Shown piece by piece: positions 1-6,206 of a DNA stretch of 12,870 nucleotides (position 1 is its first letter; each line of letters starts with the position of its first letter). This DNA is from Nitrososphaeraceae archaeon (lineage in GTDB: Archaea; Thermoproteota; Nitrososphaeria; Nitrososphaerales; Nitrososphaeraceae). A program made the position numbers and the translations under genes. Below the pieces are notes generated by a model, which was not told the DNA's origin, did not search any database, and saw only the letters and a list, made by a program, of their open reading frames with translations. The stretch is taken from positions 1-12,870 of the forward strand of contig JASHSN010000449.1 in assembly GCA_030038695.1 (NCBI GenBank), in the 5' to 3' direction.

Positions 1-36
1 ACTACGTAGCTATGTTACATTTTGCTTGTACATGTA

Positions 37-90
37 TTACTTACAGAGCAGCAGGACTTTTCGCATAGGCTCTAAGTCAAAACCATCCAT
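37..90 (-). CDS. Possible short ORF with a strong Shine-Dalgarno
   Basis: On the minus strand an ATG at 90-88 opens a 17-codon frame, MDGFDLEPMRKVLLLCK, ending in TAA at 39-37. It is preceded by AGGAGG (complement of 97-102) at a spacing of six bases, a very good match to the archaeal anti-Shine-Dalgarno. I recognise no family. It may be a leader peptide, the 5' end of a decayed gene extending left, or chance. It is divergent from, and nearly abuts, another weak ORF on the plus strand, so both are unlikely to be genes. Confidence 0.2.
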   Translation of the reverse strand: MDGFDLEPMRKVLLLCK

Positions 91-105
91 TAATATCCTC
101 CTGTG

Positions 106-219
106 ATGTTACGAAAAGTGGAACGAGCAGCAGTTCAAACAACTGTTCAGGGAAATCTGATTGAACCACTTTTACAGATTTTTGGCCTTGACAATGGGTC
201 CGTTAAAAAAAGGAGCTGA
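106..219 (+). CDS. Possible 37-residue ORF, unknown
   Basis: An ATG at 106 opens a 37-residue frame ending at TGA 217-219. The peptide begins MLRKVERAAVQTTVQG, contains a hydrophobic stretch LIEPLLQIFGL, and ends in a basic tail KKRS. Its composition is protein-like, but there is no Shine-Dalgarno before the ATG, no clear TATA box at the right distance, and no family I recognise. It could be a small gene, a remnant in this decaying region, or chance. Confidence 0.2.
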   Translation: MLRKVERAAVQTTVQGNLIEPLLQIFGLDNGSVKKRS

Positions 220-275
220 TCACCTCATGAGCGCCGGTTAGCAGTGAGGGTTGTGTGCTATTGCTTTTCCTTCCC

Positions 276-443
276 CTACAGTACGGGCACAGAGTGCTCC
301 CAGCCTGGTGGGATCGTTCCTCTTTTTGCAGCTACCGCTGTTTCTGCTGCTGATTGTGCTTGCGTTAATGCAATGCTGGCTCCAAAAAACAGGGCTGTTA
401 CTCCAATTGCTACTAGGGCAATAAGACCGATTTGTTTTATCAT
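276..443 (-). CDS. Short exported or membrane-anchored protein (55 aa)
   Basis: The frame starts at ATG 443-441, directly after an in-frame TGA three codons upstream (452-450), and ends at TAG 278-276. It begins MIKQIGLIALVAIGV. Residues about 4 to 26 are a hydrophobic helix preceded by one lysine, which is a signal peptide or a single N-terminal anchor. The rest is an alanine-rich stretch with QAQSAAETA and a tail with GTIPPGWEH. A TATA-like run (ATATAATATA, complement of about 482-492) lies about 40 bp upstream, suitable for a short leader. The layout (hydrophobic N-terminus, short polar tail) fits small exported proteins of Thaumarchaeota, but no function can be assigned. Two longer ORFs overlap it in other frames (238-453 minus, 244-459 plus); their composition is poor and neither has a signal peptide. 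Confidence 0.6.
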   Translation of the reverse strand: MIKQIGLIALVAIGVTALFFGASIALTQAQSAAETAVAAKRGTIPPGWEHSVPVL

Positions 444-481
444 CCCATGTCATTTCTAAGAGTCAAATAAAGGTATTATGC

Positions 482-492
482 CTATATTATAT
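482..492 (-). promoter_or_regulatory. TATA-like element for the short exported protein
   Basis: Read on the minus strand this AT-run contains ATATAATATA, about 40 bp before the ATG at 443. That would place a transcription start 15-20 bases before the start codon. Position and composition are the only evidence. Confidence 0.35.
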
Positions 493-644
493 GATATTCC
501 TATAGTAATTGAAAAATTTTGGTACGCTACCCTAACATATGTTGTGGTTTGTATCTCAGATTTCCATAGGTATTATATGTAGGCTGTCGTACACTTATCT
601 AACCGTGTTCGCTCGGAACAATGACATATGTATGTTTAATGCTA

Positions 645-1168
645 CAACGTACAATTTCTATATATACACTCCGGTACCATTTTGTTCTGCAGCTTTTAAT
701 GCCTGATCAAATTTACCACATGTGGCGACACGAGCAGTTAACCAGCCGTCACAGCCAAGCGCTTCAGGGCTTAGAGTAGTGCCATGAAGCTAGATCGTCG
801 TAGGCCATGGCGGGGTTCCTACAAACAAGTTGTTCGATTAGATAGCCAGAGTTGTTGAGTACAAACACAATCGGTTTCAGACCTCGACGTCCGAACTGAC
901 TAATTTCCCGAGCAGTAAGTTGGTGAGATCCCTTGGGCAAGAGAACAAACCCCAGTCCCTACGAAGAAGTACCACTCTCCGCAATAAGAATATCGTTTGA
1001 TTTCAGGAAGTTTGCCCAGTGAGGATATAGAGCCTCTGCCGTAATCGCATCACTGCCACTGCCCACTTTGGCCCCAAGGAAAACAGGTTTAATCGACGAC
1101 TTTTCACTACGCTTTTCTAACCTATCAAATTGTGGCTGTCGTTCACATCGGCTAGCTCCAGATAACAA
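645..1168 (-). pseudogene. Broken pyruvate/indolepyruvate decarboxylase-type enzyme, C-terminal part
   Basis: Reading the minus strand from about 1090 downward gives the C-terminal ThDP-binding domain of the pyruvate/indolepyruvate/alpha-keto acid decarboxylase family. Pieces in order are AITAEALYPHWANFLKS, DILIAESGTSS, GLGFVLLPKG, SHQLTAREISQFGRRGLKP, IVFVLNNSGYLIEQLVCRNP, AMAYDDLASWHY, ALGCDGWLTARVATCG and GTGVYI. Lesions: TAG at 961-959 where GTSSMGL is expected; a join near 930-936 where 'LPKG' runs straight into 'SHQL', losing roughly 40-45 residues including the GDG/GEG half of the ThDP motif; a frameshift near 766; another near 663. The NN half of the ThDP motif (LNNSGY) remains. No N-terminal PYR domain is present, and the dispersed repeat begins just upstream. 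The family would convert 2-keto acids to aldehydes and CO2, but this copy cannot make an enzyme. The family call rests on motif memory, not a search. Confidence 0.8.
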
Positions 1169-1245
1169 TAAGGTCGCTTGACGCCCAGCTGCTCTACCAC
1201 TAAGACACAGACCTTCCCTTCCATGGTGCTTCTGGTGCTGTATAG

Positions 1246-1433
1246 TTTTAACATCCTAACCGAGTACATTATGACACAATGTCTCATAAGTAGTACATTT
1301 CCATGATCCCCCGACTCTGGACTTGAATTAATGTACGGAGCATATGCCTTGTTTTGAGCCAATGCTTAACCTTAGATGTAGAAAAGCTCAGCAGCAGTAA
1401 TAGTTGTATGACCGCATAACAGACTCCCGGCGC
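1246..1433. repeat. Dispersed repeat, copy 1
   Basis: This stretch matches 4563-4734 in the same orientation. Shared blocks in order are TTAACATCCTAAC, ACAATGTCTCAT, GATCCCCCGACT, GAATTAATGT-CGGAGCA, CCAATGC-TAA-CTT and GTATGACCGCATAACAGA, separated by diverged DNA. On the minus strand it encodes a broken peptide with KHW and HMLRTLI, similar to the 48-residue frame in copy 2. It abuts the decarboxylase remnant on its left. It is probably a decayed mobile element or gene fragment; I do not recognise the family. Confidence 0.75.
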
Positions 1434-1457
1434 CCTAGCAGATTTATCGATGATAGA

Positions 1458-1565
1458 CATATTGCGAAAAATATTCATCGTTCCTGGCCCGAACCCGGCA
1501 TATTGATTATTTGCTGTCATTATTGCGAGTTTGATCTGTTCGTCCTCGACAGTTTTAACAGCATC
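1458..1565 (-). pseudogene. Gene fragment, possibly the C-terminus of a DUF72-like protein
   Basis: The minus strand carries a short protein-like stretch, DAVKTVEDEQIKLAI followed by TANNQYAGFGPGTMNIF. The NN-YAGFGPGT segment resembles, from memory, the C-terminal region of DUF72 proteins. An in-frame TGA lies just upstream (left of DAVK) and no start or N-terminal domain is present, so this can only be a fragment. Downstream the frame runs into the dispersed repeat. The DUF72 match is tentative; that the stretch is former coding sequence is more secure. Confidence 0.35.
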
Positions 1566-1613
1566 TCAGATATACTGCTTGGGTAAGATGTCTACTGAGA
1601 ACTGAACCATAAT

Positions 1614-2783
1614 ATGAGCAAACAATATTTGGCAATAATCGTACTGGCAACATTAGCATTGACTCTTGTGGTGCCGGTGGTGTCTAGAATTTCTTCTATA
1701 CAACAAGCAGAGGCTGCTACGTCTGGTCAGAGCGGAATGTATGGAATTAGCTATTGCTACTACTATCCGTATTGCAATGTTTCTGGTGGGAGTGGCGGTA
1801 ATGATAATGTTGAAAATCAAGAGGATTCCTTCAATGGTAGCGGGGGAAATGGAGACATTGCATATAAATGGTAATTGCGACAACTGCCTAGCTTATGGAG
1901 CTAATGGCGGTTCTGACAATTCTTATAATAACGCTGATATTGTGCTGGGAGTGGGAAGTTCAAGAAATGGTAATGGCGGGAATGGCGGCACCATTTCCCC
2001 ACTGCCTACGGGACCTATTCTACTGCTTGCATTGTATTCGGTGGCAATGGCGGCTCTAACAATTCTCATAATTTTGGAGCTGATCCAAGTACAAATAATG
2101 GTAATGGGGGAATGGCGGCGACATCCTTAGTTGTCCCTGGGATAGTGTTTGTGTTAGTAACGGAGGAAGTGGTGGCTCAGGTAACAGCAATAATCTCGCT
2201 TCTCTAAACTGCCCGACGACCAGATGCTACGTTAGTAGTAGCAACAACGGGAATGGTGGCCATGGCGGAAGTCACTAATAACTGGGGGGCTTACACAAAT
2301 GCACACTCATATGGAGGAGACGGCGGCGACAACAACGCAGGCCAGATCAGTAGTGGTGGCCAGGAGAAGTCATGCGGTAATGGCGGAGATGGTGGAGACG
2401 TCAGCGATGGGAGTAGTCAGGGAGGATACGGCGGCAATGGCGATTCAAGTAACGGATTTTGCGGCACCAACGGCGGCACAGGAGGTTTTGTTTTAGGACA
2501 GGGCAGCCAGTCTAATGGAGGAATTGGTGGAGTGAACCACGGAAATGGAGGAGATGGCGGTATGGCTCTATTCGGCGGTACTGCGAATGGAAACGGGGAA
2601 TAATAACGGCAACGGAGGGATGGTGGTGTTACGATGGGACCAGGAAGTGCGCCTAACGGTGAAAATGGACATGAAGGTGGACTGGCGTTTGGGGCAGGTA
2701 GTAGCGCTAATGGTGGCGGTGTCGCTCACCCAGGTTGCAACATAGCGATAGACCACGATTGTTTCAACCAGCCTGGAAGGTAA
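1614..2783 (+). pseudogene. Secreted glycine-rich repeat protein, frame-broken
   Basis: The gene opens at ATG 1614 with a Sec-type signal peptide (MSKQYLAIIVLATLALTLV, then a likely cleavage near QAEA-A). It continues as Gly/Asn-rich repeats (GGSGGND, NGNGGNGG, GGDGGDNNAG, GGYGGNGDSS) with scattered Cys, ending ...CFNQPGR at TAA 2781-2783. The repeats resemble PGRS-type glycine-rich tracts. The whole span is exactly 390 codons, but the sensible reading uses successive frames: 1614-~1868, ~1868-~1990 (+1), ~2000-2105 (back), 2111-2275, ~2265-2600, a short shifted stretch ~2598-2618, then back to the first frame. As written it ends after 86 residues. Three changes fall at G-runs (2106-2110, 2595-2598, 2617-2619). 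It was presumably a cell-surface or secreted protein; function unknown. Read either as a pseudogene or as slippage/sequence error. Confidence 0.75.
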
Positions 2784-2854
2784 TACCCAGTAATACAAAT
2801 AGTGAACGCGTTAATGCCGAATCCAAGTCTGCGGTGATAAATTTACTATAAGTT

Positions 2855-2893
2855 AATGTATAGAAAAGTGATGCGCCGGATTTTCTATACATT
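2855..2893. promoter_or_regulatory. Perfect 13-bp inverted repeat with a 13-nt loop
   Basis: AATGTATAGAAAA (2855-2867) is exactly complementary to TTTTCTATACATT (2881-2893), with the GC-richer loop GTGATGCGCCGGA between. It lies 72 bp after the glycine-rich gene and 44 bp before the TTG start of the next gene. It could be a hairpin at the end of the upstream transcript, an operator over the TATA region of the downstream gene (CTATACATTTAT is TATA-like), or the ends of a tiny mobile remnant. The symmetry is certain; the role is inference. Confidence 0.6.
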
Positions 2894-2936
2894 TATCTCA
2901 TAATAACTATTAGAGTGGATCGCATAAAAAAACTGT

Positions 2937-3215
2937 TTGACAGGATATAGTACGTCACATGAAATAGAAAGAAGAATGTGGGACAGGACAGGTGGAATTG
3001 GACGAGCTATGATGTCTAGGCCTATATCATATGATCCAGGAACAGCGGATGTTAGAGGACCGAGCTGGGGTCAAACCCTTGAGGACTTTTACAGGATTCA
3101 TAATCTTGACGAGGAGCGCAGAAAATATCTTGAGGACCTTAGACTGAAAGCAAACAACGTGTCAACTGGAGGGCCTCTGAATAACCTCCTGAACGCTATG
3201 GGATTAGATTATTGA
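2937..3215 (+). CDS. Small charged protein of unknown function (92 aa)
   Basis: The frame opens at TTG 2937 shortly after an in-frame TAA (2925-2927) and ends at TGA 3213-3215. No ATG is available before 2976 (residue 14), so the start is TTG or that ATG. The protein is hydrophilic, with no signal peptide or membrane segment: an N-terminal half rich in Arg, Gly and Pro (GGIGRAMMSRPISYDPGT), then a probable helix LEDFYRIHNLDEERRKYLED and a C-terminal LNNLLNAMGLDY. I do not recognise a family. It stands alone between the inverted repeat and a convergent gene. The TATA-like CTATACATTTAT about 45 bp upstream overlaps the right arm of that repeat, so the repeat may affect its transcription. Confidence 0.6.
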   Translation: MTGYSTSHEIERRMWDRTGGIGRAMMSRPISYDPGTADVRGPSWGQTLEDFYRIHNLDEERRKYLEDLRLKANNVSTGGPLNNLLNAMGLDY

Positions 3216-3457
3216 GTAACGTCGTTAGATAGCGTACTCAGCCATATTCCAAGCAATTTATTTGGTGGACTCGTTCATCAGCCGCAGCTCAATTGCGGCG
3301 AGTTATAGGGACAGTTCTCACTACATGATCTCAAAATGTTGGTCTTTGAGTTATAGGCGGCATCTCATTTTTTCAATGAATCCTTCGAGATATACTCTAC
3401 AAGATTGAGATCGTATCTGGCATGTACGAGTAGTAGGGCGAGTTTGCACACTCATCT

Positions 3458-3811
3458 TCATCTACCAAGCTGTGTTAATATGCTATCTATCACCTTCATA
3501 TGTTCAGTATCCGCCTCTGTTGTCACTAAGAGGAGATGGTCAGCGTCTAAAGTGAATGTTATGCGTTTAATCTTTTCATACTCTTCCATAGAATATCTTT
3601 CCCTACCTGTTTTGTGGGAAAAAGAATTCCGTAACTCCCACCTAACCAATGCTTGAAGGTTTGACATTTTAGTCTCCTCAGGAGTTAGCAGATTCTTTAT
3701 CCCTTCGCGTTGACCGCCAAATCTGATTTCACCTGTATCATCGCAGACGCCGGCAAATCGGACATTTGTGTCAAGACCCAATATATCCTCACATAACTTG
3801 TTATAATCCAT
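3458..3811 (-). CDS. DUF6659-like thaumarchaeal protein (117 aa)
   Basis: The gene starts at ATG 3811-3809 and ends at TGA 3460-3458. The sequence (MDYNKLCEDILGLDTNVRFA, GVCDDTGEIRFGGQREGI, LLTPEETKMSNLQALVRW, DADHLLLVTTEAD) matches my memory of a small single-domain family common in Thaumarchaeota, annotated as DUF6659. The alternation of GVCDDTGEIRFGG and HLLLVTTEAD suggests a small alpha/beta fold with some resemblance to profilin or roadblock-like sensors, but that is speculation. There is no signal peptide or membrane segment, so it is cytoplasmic. Length is complete and there are no lesions, in contrast to the decaying genes nearby. It is convergent with the 92-residue gene and divergent from the 80-residue gene. 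Function unknown. Confidence 0.85.
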   Translation of the reverse strand: MDYNKLCEDILGLDTNVRFAGVCDDTGEIRFGGQREGIKNLLTPEETKMSNLQALVRWELRNSFSHKTGRERYSMEEYEKIKRITFTLDADHLLLVTTEADTEHMKVIDSILTQLGR

Positions 3812-4090
3812 AGTTTTCTACTAATAGTATTGCACAATGTGAATGTAATAAAGATTTGATACACCAAGTCTTATGTATTCTAGATAGAAATTGCATCAAT
3901 AAATCACCATGATCTTTCTGAGGAATTTATTATAGTTAGATAGGTATTGGCAGATTCCACTATATTCTTATTACTAGATGTGAAGTACCGCAGAAATAGC
4001 ATACTAGAGCTTTGAGAAATGGAATTTACAAAATGACAGGTATGAACAACCAGATGACAGCAACATCAGCGCAAGTGGTACAAGTCGTGG

Positions 4091-4333
4091 GTGAAAGACA
4101 GAGGTAAAATGATAGAAGGAATTGCCAAAGATATCAAGATCAAGAGGGCTGATGAGATGGCGGAAACAGGATATCTGGCCTATAGAATTAAAAAGAGAAA
4201 TAACGTTAAGCATCTATCATCTTTAAGCGAAGACACCCTAAGAAATTTTATAATAAAGATAGAAGGAAAAAAAGGCGTAGATCAAAAGTTAAAACGGTTA
4301 GTGAAATTACTTCCTACAATAGAAAAATACTGA
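4091..4333 (+). CDS. Small basic protein of unknown function (80 aa)
   Basis: The frame reads from GTG 4091 (or ATG 4109) to TAA-less end TGA 4331-4333 and encodes a Lys-rich, all-helical-looking protein with GIAKDIKIKRADEMAETGYL, RIKKRNNVKHLSSLSEDTL and KLKRLVKLLPTIEKY. The frame stays open upstream of the GTG back to TGA 4055-4057, giving QRKWYKSWVKDRGKM, which looks coding. The natural start may therefore lie upstream in another frame, with a frameshift near 4055 (an ATG at 4033 opens a neighbouring frame). The gene may be intact with a GTG start or truncated at its 5' end. No family recognised; no membrane or export signal. Confidence 0.55.
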   Translation: MKDRGKMIEGIAKDIKIKRADEMAETGYLAYRIKKRNNVKHLSSLSEDTLRNFIIKIEGKKGVDQKLKRLVKLLPTIEKY

Positions 4334-4562
4334 TCAACTTCCTGTATAGTATTTGGTACGCCACCATACGCGTGCAATAGCTGAGAAGAGCGTCGTATTC
4401 ACATTAATGCCACTAGCCGGCGCAAGGATCTCCCAAGGTAACTACGGATCGGTTACCAACGATCACGTTTTTCTTAATGATTGTGATTTCACTACACCCC
4501 CCCTCGTTTTAGTACAGACGGATTAATAATGGTAGGTATAAACCCTAATCTGGGGGAAAGTC
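4334..4562. other. Gene-free stretch before repeat copy 2
   Basis: No convincing coding frame is seen. A perfect 6-bp inverted repeat GGTAAC/GTTACC (4437-4442 and 4452-4457, 9-nt loop) and a C-run at about 4497-4503 are the only structures noted. On the minus strand a short protein-like stretch YGGVPNTIQEVD (about 4335-4375) hints at another remnant, but it is too short to assign. Confidence 0.4.
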
Positions 4563-4734
4563 TTAACATCCTAACTGAGTATTTCACCACAATGTCTCAT
4601 CAGCCCACGATCCCCCGACTCGACTTTATCAAGAATTAATGTGCGGAGCAGGTGCTGTTTCTTGTCCCAATGCGTAATCTTCCATTGTTGATGGTGGTAA
4701 TAGTCGTATGACCGCATAACAGATAGTCGTAGCT
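4563..4734. repeat. Dispersed repeat, copy 2
   Basis: This is the second, slightly shorter copy of the element at 1246-1433, in the same orientation. On the minus strand it keeps one uninterrupted 48-codon frame (ATG 4717-4715 to TAG 4573-4571), with MRSYDYYHHQQWKITHW, KKQHLLRTLILDKVESGD and LMRHCG. Copy 1 has the counterparts KHW and HMLRTLI but is broken. The shared protein-level pattern suggests the repeat derives from a gene, probably of a mobile element. The family is not recognised. It lies about 80 bp beyond the 3' end of the integrase pseudogene. Confidence 0.75.
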
Positions 4735-4813
4735 CTACGTTAGTAAATTATTCTGATGTACAACTTCAAAAATATCTTACATAATAGATCCGGCATGTGA
4801 TAAACAAGCCTAA

Positions 4814-6150
4814 TTAATCAGCGTTCTCAGTATCGTCAGTATTAGGATCGGTTCTCAACCGTTCCAAGAATCTTTCAAGTTTCTCCAACTCCCATTTTGT
4901 CAAGGGTCTTGGTATAATACCTAATAATTCGTCATATTTGTCGCGCCATCCAGGCAACTGTTTATCTAGCATATCATATAATACGCTGCGCTCTTCTTCT
5001 TTTCATCTACTTTCTTCTCCCAACCTCTCGCCATAAGATCCGAACTTCTGTTGCATCTCATAGATCTGTTCTCATGGATCTCTTGATCCCCTGTCACGTT
5101 CCTCCTCTACGGGAGCTCCTGTATCATCCTATCTTTGTCCTCTTCGAGAGTCGCAACCTTAGCCTTCAGTCTGTTTTCGTCATTTATTGTTAACAGATCA
5201 ACTGCTTTGACATACTCTTCTAGTAATTCTTCATCATCAGGTTTGTCATAAAGCCGTTGCAAACTCTTATGTCCCATCAAAGCCTGCTTATTTTTTTGGA
5301 GTCTTACACGACTCAGATTAGTATCGAAAAACTTCCCGTAACCCACGCGCAGCCATTATCTCGGTCCTTTGTGAAACCTTACCATTTACATTCCAATGTT
5401 TCCTTTCTAGTCCTGAATTCTTTACAACGCCCTCTAACATGAACTTGAGCCCATCATTACTGACTGGTTGTGGATTTCTGACCTTATCCAGATTATGACT
5501 ACTAAATCTCTTATTACTGGGGATTCATCATTTATTGTCTCGCCACATCTTCTATAATCAAAATAATTGTTTATCGCAGTCGCACATTCTGCGGTACAGA
5601 ATGTGATATATTTCTCTCCTTCCCCTTTGCTTGAGGATAGGTAGTTATGTGATAGAGCCCATATTTTTCTATACACCTAAGGTGTTTTCTCTTCAAGCCT
5701 GATAAAGCACCTCTCCTCATGCCTGAGGACGCAAGGAGCAGTATCATTACCATAATCCTATCATTCGAGCATTCCAACAATCTCTTGATTTGCTCATGAC
5801 CATAGGGCCTGTCCTCAACAAGTCTTCTCATGTTCGCCCGCAGTATGCATCTTGTTCCAGTTCAGTATCACATCATTCATCGAATAGAACTTACTTAATA
5901 GACACATATGCCTTCTAAACTAGAGTATGATAATCCTTTCTCATTTTACAAGATATATCCGATAATCTTCTTTTGTGCATTTGCATTATCCATTAAAAGT
6001 AATTCATCTGGCGTCTGCATGTTCAAATAAGATAGATACTGCTTGAGTCTGAACGCATAGGTTGCGTTTGTCTCTTTTGATTTTAACGCGCCGAACAGGT
6101 TTTCATATGCTTTACCCTTCAAAACAGGAACAACTCCTTGGTGGCTAAAT
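4814..6150 (-). pseudogene. Broken tyrosine recombinase (thaumarchaeal-type integrase)
   Basis: The minus strand holds successive parts of a tyrosine recombinase. About 6150-5960 is the SAM-like DNA-binding domain (KGKAYENLFGALKSKETNAT, FRLKQYLSYLN). About 5830-5570 is the start of the catalytic domain with the first catalytic Arg region ASSGMRRGALSGLKRKHL. About 5650-5520 has KYITFCTAECATAINNYFDY. About 5375-5230 has the box-II and Tyr regions: ARGLR (normally HGLR, so His is replaced by Arg), FFDTNLSRVRL, ALMGHKSLQRLYDKP. Then a coiled-coil tail (VATLEEDKDRMIQEL, YEMQQKFGSYGERLGEE) and a C-terminus LTKWELEKLERFLERL, ending at TAA 4816-4814. Multiple frame changes and stops (for instance TAA after KKIIGYIL, near 5950) make it non-functional. 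No start codon can be chosen. It marks a former integrated element next to gap. Confidence 0.85.
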
Positions 6151-6206
6151 ATAATAGTCTTACACGACTAACCACTTATATCGGTAGTTTCAAGTATCTT
6201 TAATAT

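Noticed and set aside
211..230. Similarity of GCTGATCACCTCATG to the 3' end of 16S rRNA (anti-Shine-Dalgarno)
   Set aside because: Only about eight consecutive bases (ATCACCTC) match and no rRNA sequence precedes it; chance is sufficient.
959..1520. Minus-strand ORFs of 69, 81 and 78 residues as independent genes
   Set aside because: They are frame pieces of the decarboxylase remnant, the dispersed repeat and the possible DUF72-like fragment. Starts fall at random internal codons.
1666..2130. 154-residue plus-strand ORF as a separate gene
   Set aside because: It is a composite: only about 1868-1990 continues the glycine-rich protein, and the rest is out of frame with the signal peptide and repeats. 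It belongs to the broken glycine-rich gene.
2253..2603. GGNGG-coding DNA repeats as a CRISPR or satellite array
   Set aside because: The units are irregular in length, follow codon phase and encode glycine-rich protein; there are no regular spacers.
3281..3357. Hairpin GCCGCA/TGCGGC and a twice-repeated GAGTTATAGG
   Set aside because: The stem is six bases without a T-run and the ten-base repeat is short; neither is linked to a gene end or start.
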